Part shown: positions 1 through 7,255 of the stretch, in pieces
How the letters are laid out: the number at the start of each line of letters is the position of its first letter
How positions within the stretch are numbered: the first letter of the stretch is position 1
DNA from: DATGMS01 sp040905145
GTDB taxonomy: Bacteria > Bacteroidota > Bacteroidia > Cytophagales > Cyclobacteriaceae
DNA length: 11,831 nucleotides
Assembly (NCBI GenBank): GCA_040905145.1
Contig: JBBDSC010000026.1
Span: forward strand, 1 to 11,831
Direction: 5' to 3'
Position numbers and translations under genes: made by a program
Notes under the pieces: model-generated
Database searches by the model: none
The model's input: only the letters and a program-made list of their open reading frames with translations
Told to the model about the DNA's origin: nothing

Positions 1-535
1 TTTTTTGATTTACTGCCTTAAAATATTCCTGGGAGGCAAGATTGATCACGATTCCGTCTTTGGCTGCGGCATCTATGGCCTGTGCGATTTTATTTCCCCA
101 ATAACCGTAAAGATCCTTGGCTTTTTTGTTTTTAAGTTTAATGCCCATTTCCAAACGATAAGGCTGAATAAGGTCCAAAGGTTTTAATAGCCCATATAGG
201 CCTGATAAAATGCACAAATGCTCTTGGGCAAAAGCCAATTGGTCTTTGGAGTAGTTGTCGACATCCATTTTTCTGTACACATCCCCCTTAAAAGTGAAAA
301 GGGCGGGTTTAGAATTCTCCGGCGTAAAGTGAGCTTCGAAATTTTTATATCGCTCTTTGTTCAAAGTAGCTATGTTTTCGCTGACACCCATCAATTTTTG
401 AATTTCAGCTTTGGACCTCTTCTTCATAATACCCACCAACTCTTTAATCTCTTTTTTGAATTCCGGCTCGGTACTTACCTCCAATTCTGTGACACTTAAA
501 TCCAATGTTTTGGCAGGTGATATCAGTGTGATCAT
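1..535 (-). CDS. yaaA: YaaA-family peroxide stress protein (DUF328), 3'-truncated by window edge
   Basis: Translating the minus strand from the ATG at 535-533 gives 178 codons open to the left edge. Family hallmarks are visible: N-terminal MITLISPAKTLDL, FKGDVY near residues 82-87, LSGLYGLLKPLDLI at 110-123 followed by PYRLEMG, and NLASQEYFKAV at 165-175. The family is usually about 250 aa, so roughly the last 70 residues lie outside. In E. coli, YaaA is a cytoplasmic protein induced by OxyR; it limits intracellular unincorporated iron during peroxide stress and binds DNA. That role here is inferred from homology. The start lies 3 bases after the stop codon of the giant secreted-protein gene, so the two are probably co-transcribed and perhaps translationally coupled. 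I see no Shine-Dalgarno motif, which is normal in Bacteroidota. Family assignment is confident; the exact physiological role is less so. Confidence 0.93.
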   Translation of the reverse strand, partial: MITLISPAKTLDLSVTELEVSTEPEFKKEIKELVGIMKKRSKAEIQKLMGVSENIATLNKERYKNFEAHFTPENSKPALFTFKGDVYRKMDVDNYSKDQLAFAQEHLCILSGLYGLLKPLDLIQPYRLEMGIKLKNKKAKDLYGYWGNKIAQAIDAAAKDGIVINLASQEYFKAVNQK

Positions 536-538
536 ATA

Positions 539-3500
539 TTACTCTATTACTACAATTGCTTCTTTTAATACTTTCTCAATACCTTGATTTTTGCTTTTAA
601 ACCTTATCAAGACTGGATAGGTTCCGATGGGGACGCTTTTGCCATTTACAATGCCGTCCCATTGGCAGAAGGCGCTAGCTGGTTCCACATTCTCATGTGC
701 ACAGTGAAAAATCAATTCCCCCCAGCGGTTATAGATCAACACTTCGACTTCATCAATATATTCATTGGCATAGGCCAAAAAATTCTTGTCGTCCCGTCCT
801 GGTATCATTGCATTGGGAAAGGTAATCTTCAATTCACAATCTTCAATAACTTCAAAAGGAACTACAAATTCGCAACCTGCCTCATCCTTTACAACCAATT
901 GGTAATTACCTGGAAGGGTAGGGGTAAAGGTAGAACCCCCGTCCAACAATTCATCTTCCAACCACCATTCATAAAAGGACCAATTCCCCAATGAATCCAA
1001 GGTTGCTGTCACGCCTTCATCTGCACAAATGGTATAGCTTGGTTCTAGGATTGGGGGAATGGCTTCTGATTGAAGGATGGAGATTTGATCGTTGCCAACG
1101 ATACATTGTTGATTAAAGGATTCATTGATCAATATTACCTCGTAAACACCTTCTTCTTGTACCGAGATTTCATCCATATTATTAAATTCAGATAGGAGAT
1201 TGCTGGTGCCATTGGTTATTTTATGCCATTCAATCCGGATATTGGCATTGGCGGGCATTTCAAAATCAGCAAGGATAATGGTTTGGGAAATATCGGAACA
1301 TAGGTTTGAAACCGAAGACAAGCTGACATCCACCTTTCCATCAAAAGGGTCTACGGTAAAACTGATAGGTCCTTGTGGACAGGCAGCACCTGCCCGGGGT
1401 TGTACCTCTAATGAATATTCCCCTCCCTGAGGTGGAGAAAATTCCTGGCTTCTTCCAATAATATCCCCCAAAGAATTTCTCCAGAAATAGAAATAATCTG
1501 CAGGATCAGCATTTGCGTCAAGTTCAGCCCTGTACCTGACCCCGGTGTTACAATCAAAAACAGGATCTGAAACATCAAAATCCACTTGTGGATTGATGGT
1601 GACGGTCATTTCACGGGTTCTGGGGCATAAATCCCCATTAGGATCTATTCCAGTAACAAGGTAATTTCCATCAGGTAAGACATAGTTTCCATCAGGACCT
1701 ATAGGAATTTCATTACCTGATTCATCTGTAATGGAATATTCAATTCCACTTATTGGATCTGGATGAAAAACAAATTCCTCACAACCTATGGTTTCTGTGG
1801 GGATGGTGAAATTAACCGGAAGCTTATCAGTGATAATATAGGTATCTTGTTTTGGAACAGCACATCCATCGGGGCCAGAGACTTCTACCGCATAGGTTCC
1901 GTCCCTTAAAGGGACACTTATGCTCCCTTCGAATTCTTCTGATACTTGGCTGCCATCTTCTTCACGGGTAATTACATAGGTACCACTTTGATCGGGATCA
2001 TTAAAAGCGATTTCAATACTTCCGTTTTCCACCCCATCAGGTCCGCATTCTTCATCAAATAGGCTTACTTCATAATCAAAACCTGCAGGTGGATTACTGT
2101 TTTCTATGTTGACTGTTTGGGTAAAGCTACAGCCATTCAATTCGGCAGTAATGGTATATATGCCGGGATCTAGATCTTGTAGAGGGATAATCTCTCCAGC
2201 AGAAGCAGAGGGGAAATTTAACTGGGGCAATTCTTCAATGGATAAGCTATCTGCATCTGTAACCATGAGGATATCAAAACTGCCATCAGAGGTCTCACAA
2301 TCAGCGGGATTAATTTCATCAATGGTAAAATCCGGCAGGGGATGAACCAGGAGTTCTGTTCTTTTTTCTACCAAACAATTATCAAGAATAGGATCTTCAG
2401 TAATGAAAATGATATCATATAATCCCGCTTCAGGTAAAGTTTCCACATTGAGTTCTATTTCAAACCCTTCTCCCAAAGGAGTGGGAGGTTCAGTGCTTCC
2501 CTGAAGTTGGTAAGACCATTCCCCACTTACCGGGGTATCCGGAGCAAAAGTGATATAGTTTTCTTCATAACAGGATTCTTCTTCCGTCTGTGTCATTTCA
2601 AACTCAAAAACCGGTCCTACAAAGACAGAGGTGGTAGCTGGGCAGGAAAGAATATCTTCACCTCCAGGGTTCACATGAGATACCGTGACAGTATAGATGC
2701 TCTCTTCGGTTACTTCTATGGAGTTGGTGGAGGGAAATACTTCCCCTGCGGCATTGGTCCATTCAAAGGTGTAAAGCCCTTCACTATCCTCATAATCCTC
2801 GATGGCAGTAAGAGTTACGCCATTATCACTACAAAGGCTGATATCATCCTGAAGCGTTAATTCAGGAGGAGCAATCACTTCTACCTCCATGCTGAATGTT
2901 TCCTCCCAGAGGGTGCCACAGCGGTCCACTTCAAGCTCAAGCGTATATGTTCCTGCTGTGGGAAAGCTGTATTCAAGTGTTTGGAATTCTTCTCCCAGAC
3001 CACGGATGCTATGTACCACACTATCCGCCTCATCGGTAATGGTCCATATGTAGGTATCAATGTCTGGTTCACCGCCCCCTTCAAAAACCCCGACAGCCCC
3101 TTCTTCCGGATCCAGGCACAGCCTGTTCGGTCCAGCCAGGCTGGGGTCCGGTATATTGCTGCCGGAGTTTTGTACAAAAGAAGGAAGGCCCAGATTGGAA
3201 GGACCCGGCATGGCCTCCACGGCATTTTGATTAAATGAACTGGGGTTGCAATCCTGGCCCACCTGGATCTGCCCGATCAGGTTAGATCCTACTACGGCGG
3301 CATAGATCTGGCCATTGGGCCCAATTTGTAAGGCACCCAGGGGGAGATCCTGGGTGTCGGGGACAGTGGCCCTGCTGTCAAGGATACACTGTTCAATTTC
3401 ATCCGGTGTAGTGGCATTTTCAAAACAATCGGTACAAGTGGAGGTCCCAGGATCATCTGGATCCGAATCGTCAGTAGCTTCTGTTGCTTGAATAAAGAAT

Positions 3501-6112
3501 TCCTCCACAGGTCCGCCGTCCTGATAGGACACAAAAACCCTGCTTCCGTCATTGGAAAACTCCAGGCCATAAATTTCCCCCTGGTTTCCCAAATCCAGCA
3601 GCGCATATTCCGTCAACTCACCTGTTGCTTGGTCAAAGTCAAATATTTCCACCCGATTAGTGCCCCCTTCATTGATGGTGACTGCCAGTTTTGTACCATC
3701 GGGACTGAATTTCATACTGCCTACCCCCGTTCCAAAATCATGGTTGCCACCCACAGAGCTAAAAACAGGTTGGCCAACGCCTTCAGAGCTGACCGGATAA
3801 AGGCGAAAAGTATTGTTGCCCAATTCGTGAAAAGCCACCCAGGTGGTGTCGCCGGATCCCAGGGCGGCTGCATGTTCCGTGCTTGGGCTAAAGAGGAAAT
3901 TATTGCTGCTCACGACATTTCCCACCCCATCGGGGTTGTCGCCTTTGATATCTACCAATGAAAATTTAACCTGATTACCCCCTGCGGATGTTTGGGTGGT
4001 AAATAAGTAAAAAAGGGTTTCTTCCTGCGGCAAAGGAACAGCCAGGACACTTTGGGAGGATTGATTGTCTCCGCCAATGTTAAGGCCATTTTGCATCGGA
4101 TTGCCGTTCAGGTCCCAAACCGTCTGCCCATCGGTGTAAAACAAAACTTCCCCTGCCTGATCCGAAATGGTGGTTACCCCGGCAGGGATGTTCTGTGGAT
4201 GGGGGTTTTCTATGGGTCGTGGCGTAGGCCCCTCGGGATTATCCGGATCTACGTTAAAATCAAGGCCTGCCCCATTTCCAAAATACCAGATATTGTTCGA
4301 CTGGTCGACCACATCCCATATCTTGACACGGATGCTGGCATAAGCATAGCAGTTGGAGCCCTGTTCCCTGACCAATACCCAATAAAATCCCGGTAGGCAA
4401 ACTTCATTGGGGGCTTCGGGGCCCCATCCTTCCTCTTTTTTATTGGACCAGAAATATTCGTAATTGCCTCCTTGGTCACCTCCTTGTTGTCCTCCTCCTC
4501 CTGGAAGTCCACCCGGTAATCCGGGAATTCCCCCACCTTGTCCACCTCCCTGTTGTCCTCCGCCTCCTTCTTCACCACTTTGTGCTTCCAGAATTTCCGA
4601 CAGATCAATGCATTCCGGCTCACAAAGCGTGGTGTCGGAGGCACTGAACTGTGCTTGGAGATTATTTTCGGTGAGGGGGATGGAGTGGGTTACATCCCGG
4701 GTATCCCCGTTGGCAAAATTAACCGTAAGGGTGACCGAAACACTTTGCTCTGAAGTGGCATCCGCAGGAAGGAGTAAGTGTTCCTCGTCCAGGTCTATCT
4801 CGATTTCTTCGCCTTCCTCATCGGTCAAAGGAGGGTTGATGGTCCATTCAAAGCTCACCGGTTGGTAATTAGCGGGCGTTATTTCACTGGTAAGCTGCAA
4901 AGGATTGTTCATACAAGGGTCCTGGGGTTCCCAGCTAAAATCCACCTCGTTAGCCAGATCTATATTAGGTGCAAAAACCGGAAAAATACGACCACAAAAA
5001 TCCGTGCCGTTAAAAGGATCTTCTTCCCATTCGATCAAGTCAAAATCCTCCTCATCAGGATTGGTGATTCTTCCTACCAATTGCGGGCCTCCTTCTGTTT
5101 CTTCATAGATGTAATAAATTTGGTCATCAGGCCCGGCCTTTACATCATAGGCTTTAAATATTTCAGTTTCTAAAGGAATTTCCTCCGGTGCTGCTGTAGG
5201 ATCTGAGGTAGGGATCCTATACAGCTGGTCCCCCTGGGAGTAATATACATAAGCTCCTTCCGGGGAAAAGGAGGCCCCTTCTATAGGATCACCTCCCCCG
5301 GTTTGTGAGAGGGGGACCGGTGTGCCAAAAGTACCATCCGAAGTGTTAAAGGGAATTTGGATAAGATCTTGATTCAGGTCAGAAGGAACAATCATTAAGG
5401 TCTGGGAATCTTCATCAAAAACAATCGCTTTTGGACGGATGTCGATCGGTAATCCTCCTGTAAGTAAAAATTCTCCCCCGGTTGTGCCAATTTCCCGGGC
5501 AACCAAACTGTCTTCCTCAAAGCTGATCAAATAATTGGGAGAATCCGGGGCTTTTACCACCGCTAGGGCACCGGAGGCAGGTCCTAATATATCTCCTGGA
5601 GATATGGCCCCGGCTGGAGGCTGGTTTACCTGTGCCCCTCCCTGGTCATTCATATCGGCTATCACATATTCCAGCTCCCCTGATTGGTTAAGGAAGAAAA
5701 TGTAAAACAATTTGTCCCCCCCTTCTTCAGTGGCGTAGTCCAACGCTGAAATGGCCACAGTTTGCCGCTCAGTTTCTATTCCTCCCAATTCTCCCTCAAT
5801 TCCCTGCATGGGTTCGTTAAGGTAATTATATACCAGGGCCCCGTCGGTATAGAAAAGGGTTTTCCCGGTAATGGGATCAATCGCCATGGCCGAATTTCCT
5901 TTTCCAAAAGTGATGCCTTCCGGTATGTTTTTTACTTTAGCTTCGCCATCTTTGCCAAAGGAAACATAATTGTTATCCCCGTCTTCACAATACCCAAAAA
6001 TCCACTCGTTATGGTTGAAGCCTTGGGAATGAACCCTGTTAATTAAAGAAAAAGAAATCAACACATAGGCTACTATAAAAATAAATTTTATGGAAATGGG
6101 ATGGATTTTCAT
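539..6112 (-). CDS. Giant secreted multidomain protein with T9SS type B (CHU_C) C-terminal sorting domain
   Basis: This 1857-aa exported protein probably sits on the cell surface. Residues 1-30 form a signal peptide (basic start, hydrophobic core 10-23, probable cleavage after HSQ). Residues 35-375 look like a beta-propeller module (NEWIFG, LFYTDG, SFSPEGAYVYY). Residues 385-600 hold two Ig/PKD-like domains, the second interrupted by a Gly/Gln-rich stretch at 513-549. Residues 606-955 are a second propeller related to the first (NNIWYFGNGAGLDFN, LFYTDG, MKFSPDGTKLAV) and carry an Asp- and Cys-rich insert at about 880-910. About nine Ig/PKD- or SprB-like beta domains follow at 990-1757, most with paired cysteines. 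Residues 1759-1857 match the gliding-motility-associated C-terminal domain: FPNAMIPG, VLIYNRWGELIF, WDG, NGKSVPIGTYPV. That domain directs export through the type IX secretion system. No catalytic motif is evident; adhesion or a structural role is inferred. The divergent PorP/SprF gene is the likely partner. yaaA follows after 3 bp. Confidence 0.93.
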   Translation of the reverse strand: MKIHPISIKFIFIVAYVLISFSLINRVHSQGFNHNEWIFGYCEDGDNNYVSFGKDGEAKVKNIPEGITFGKGNSAMAIDPITGKTLFYTDGALVYNYLNEPMQGIEGELGGIETERQTVAISALDYATEEGGDKLFYIFFLNQSGELEYVIADMNDQGGAQVNQPPAGAISPGDILGPASGALAVVKAPDSPNYLISFEEDSLVAREIGTTGGEFLLTGGLPIDIRPKAIVFDEDSQTLMIVPSDLNQDLIQIPFNTSDGTFGTPVPLSQTGGGDPIEGASFSPEGAYVYYSQGDQLYRIPTSDPTAAPEEIPLETEIFKAYDVKAGPDDQIYYIYEETEGGPQLVGRITNPDEEDFDLIEWEEDPFNGTDFCGRIFPVFAPNIDLANEVDFSWEPQDPCMNNPLQLTSEITPANYQPVSFEWTINPPLTDEEGEEIEIDLDEEHLLLPADATSEQSVSVTLTVNFANGDTRDVTHSIPLTENNLQAQFSASDTTLCEPECIDLSEILEAQSGEEGGGGQQGGGQGGGIPGLPGGLPGGGGQQGGDQGGNYEYFWSNKKEEGWGPEAPNEVCLPGFYWVLVREQGSNCYAYASIRVKIWDVVDQSNNIWYFGNGAGLDFNVDPDNPEGPTPRPIENPHPQNIPAGVTTISDQAGEVLFYTDGQTVWDLNGNPMQNGLNIGGDNQSSQSVLAVPLPQEETLFYLFTTQTSAGGNQVKFSLVDIKGDNPDGVGNVVSSNNFLFSPSTEHAAALGSGDTTWVAFHELGNNTFRLYPVSSEGVGQPVFSSVGGNHDFGTGVGSMKFSPDGTKLAVTINEGGTNRVEIFDFDQATGELTEYALLDLGNQGEIYGLEFSNDGSRVFVSYQDGGPVEEFFIQATEATDDSDPDDPGTSTCTDCFENATTPDEIEQCILDSRATVPDTQDLPLGALQIGPNGQIYAAVVGSNLIGQIQVGQDCNPSSFNQNAVEAMPGPSNLGLPSFVQNSGSNIPDPSLAGPNRLCLDPEEGAVGVFEGGGEPDIDTYIWTITDEADSVVHSIRGLGEEFQTLEYSFPTAGTYTLELEVDRCGTLWEETFSMEVEVIAPPELTLQDDISLCSDNGVTLTAIEDYEDSEGLYTFEWTNAAGEVFPSTNSIEVTEESIYTVTVSHVNPGGEDILSCPATTSVFVGPVFEFEMTQTEEESCYEENYITFAPDTPVSGEWSYQLQGSTEPPTPLGEGFEIELNVETLPEAGLYDIIFITEDPILDNCLVEKRTELLVHPLPDFTIDEINPADCETSDGSFDILMVTDADSLSIEELPQLNFPSASAGEIIPLQDLDPGIYTITAELNGCSFTQTVNIENSNPPAGFDYEVSLFDEECGPDGVENGSIEIAFNDPDQSGTYVITREEDGSQVSEEFEGSISVPLRDGTYAVEVSGPDGCAVPKQDTYIITDKLPVNFTIPTETIGCEEFVFHPDPISGIEYSITDESGNEIPIGPDGNYVLPDGNYLVTGIDPNGDLCPRTREMTVTINPQVDFDVSDPVFDCNTGVRYRAELDANADPADYFYFWRNSLGDIIGRSQEFSPPQGGEYSLEVQPRAGAACPQGPISFTVDPFDGKVDVSLSSVSNLCSDISQTIILADFEMPANANIRIEWHKITNGTSNLLSEFNNMDEISVQEEGVYEVILINESFNQQCIVGNDQISILQSEAIPPILEPSYTICADEGVTATLDSLGNWSFYEWWLEDELLDGGSTFTPTLPGNYQLVVKDEAGCEFVVPFEVIEDCELKITFPNAMIPGRDDKNFLAYANEYIDEVEVLIYNRWGELIFHCAHENVEPASAFCQWDGIVNGKSVPIGTYPVLIRFKSKNQGIEKVLKEAIVVIE
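4466..4576 (-). repeat. Gly/Gln/Pro low-complexity coding repeat inside an Ig-like domain
   Basis: This stretch encodes residues 513-549 of the giant secreted protein: runs of GGGGQQGGG, GIPGLPGGLPGG and GGGGQQGGDQGG. The GGQQGG unit occurs twice, flanking a short collagen-like Gly-Leu-Pro core. At the DNA level, CCTCC/GGAGG-type triplets recur. The tract falls between CEPECIDLSEIL and YEYFWSN...VCLPGFYWVLV, which read as two halves of one Ig-like domain. It therefore looks like an expanded inter-strand loop rather than a domain boundary. Repeats of this kind can change length by slippage; that is inference here. Confidence 0.8.
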
Positions 6113-6157
6113 AATTTGTAGGCTACTTTATAAAACAGAAAAAGCAGCAAAACGTTT

Positions 6158-6190
6158 ATAACCTAGTTATCATTCAAATTAACGGACAAA
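6158..6190 (-). promoter_or_regulatory. Candidate Bacteroidota-type promoter for the giant secreted-protein gene
   Basis: In the 81-bp divergent gap, the minus strand carries TTG (6189-6187), a 21-base spacer and TAGGTTAT (6165-6158). This resembles the Bacteroidota sigma-ABfr consensus of TTG near -33 and TAnnTTTG near -7, but the last two bases of the -7 box do not match. It would leave a 5' leader of roughly 40 bases before the ATG at 6112. I see no comparably good match on the plus strand for the porP/sprF-like gene. The match is partial and the region AT-rich, so this is tentative. Confidence 0.3.
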
Positions 6191-6193
6191 TCT

Positions 6194-7243
6194 TTGTTTA
6201 GGTCTCAATTACATTCAGTTTTTTTTATACTCATCTTTTTATCCTCTGCTTTGGAAAGCTTTGGTCAAGATCCCCAATATAGTCAATATTATGCAGCACC
6301 GCTTTACTTGAACCCAGCTTTTGCCGGGTCTGAGCTTCGGGGAAGGATGGGCCTTAATTATAGAAACCAATGGCCTGGTATGGATGCCAGCTTCACCACT
6401 TTTTCTGCTTATTATGACACCTTCCTGGATAATTATAACAGCGGGGTAGGGATAATGATTACCAACGATGTGGAAAGTGCGGCAAATTTGAGATCCACCA
6501 ACATTTCCGGTTTATATGCCTATGAATTGAAAGTAGGGGAATCGGCTTATTTCAGGCCGGGTTTTCAGGCAAGCTACATGAGAAGGGATATTGGATTTTA
6601 TGAAAACCTTGTTTTTGCCAATCAAATTGATGAACGGGATCCCTTTGGGCCGATAGGATCAGGAGATGAAATTCCCGGATTGGGAGAGCCTGTAAATATG
6701 CTCTCTTTATCCATGGGTGGGTTGTTCTTTACGGAAAATTTCTGGTTAGGAATTTCTGCCCATCATGTTAATCAACCCAATCAATCGTTTTTGGAAGAGG
6801 GGATCAGTAATTTGCCCATTAAATATTCCCTTCATACCGGATACCGGATTTCCCTTGGCCCAGGTACCATGAGGAGGGATTTCACGCACACGTTTAAGCA
6901 AAGATATATTACCCCAACTATAAATTATAAACGGCAGGGTCCCTTTGAACAGTTGGATGTAGGTGCTTATGTTTATATGGAACCCTTGATTTTTGGACTG
7001 TGGTACAGGGGACTTCCCTACAAGCCGGTGAATAACCAAGCCAATCAAGATGCGGTGGTCATGTTGGTTGGCTTTAACCTTCCTTCAGGATTTAACATTG
7101 GATATAGTTTTGACTATACCATTTCCCAGTTGGGGATACAATCAGGGGGAGCCCATGAAATCAGCCTGTCCTATATCTTTCCGGAGAGAAACCCAGGAGC
7201 TCCGCGTAAAAGGGACACTATTCTTCCCTGCCCAAAATTTTAA
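6194..7243 (+). CDS. PorP/SprF-family type IX secretion outer-membrane protein
   Basis: This 349-aa protein has an N-terminal signal peptide (hydrophobic core about 8-20, likely cleavage near SFG/Q, residues 22-25). The family signature DPQYSQYYAAPLYLNPAFAGS-like segment begins at residue 26, directly after it. Alternating aromatic beta strands follow (GLNYRNQWPG, GVGIMIT, FRPGFQASY, NIGYSFDYTI, HEISLSYIFP), and the protein ends in LPCPKF. Family members are outer-membrane beta-barrels; SprF is needed for surface delivery of the type B cargo SprB in Flavobacterium johnsoniae, and PorP belongs to the same family. Its divergent neighbour is a type B cargo, which supports an SprF-like dedicated role. 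The start is chosen as TTG at 6194: the frame is open upstream only to 6167 with no ATG, and the next Met is residue 52, after the signal peptide. An M48 peptidase gene follows 12 bp downstream. Confidence 0.93.
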   Translation: MFRSQLHSVFFILIFLSSALESFGQDPQYSQYYAAPLYLNPAFAGSELRGRMGLNYRNQWPGMDASFTTFSAYYDTFLDNYNSGVGIMITNDVESAANLRSTNISGLYAYELKVGESAYFRPGFQASYMRRDIGFYENLVFANQIDERDPFGPIGSGDEIPGLGEPVNMLSLSMGGLFFTENFWLGISAHHVNQPNQSFLEEGISNLPIKYSLHTGYRISLGPGTMRRDFTHTFKQRYITPTINYKRQGPFEQLDVGAYVYMEPLIFGLWYRGLPYKPVNNQANQDAVVMLVGFNLPSGFNIGYSFDYTISQLGIQSGGAHEISLSYIFPERNPGAPRKRDTILPCPKF

Positions 7244-7255
7244 TGTTGTAGTACA

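Noticed and set aside
5..499. Plus-strand frames at 5-187 and 218-499
   Set aside because: Both are antisense to the yaaA coding region, whose conserved motifs are clear on the minus strand.
3488..3961. 157-codon plus-strand open frame opposite the giant secreted-protein gene
   Set aside because: It is antisense to a clearly coding frame with recognisable propeller motifs, has no recognisable domain, and is one of many similar shadow frames on this strand.
4249..4644. 131-codon minus-strand frame overlapping the giant gene in another frame
   Set aside because: It is an out-of-frame product of the Gly-rich repeat, with no start context or domain evidence.
4464..4868. Plus-strand open frame encoding a Pro/Cys-rich protein
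   Set aside because: Its Pro-rich start is the complement of the Gly/Gln-rich tract in the giant protein; composition explains it.
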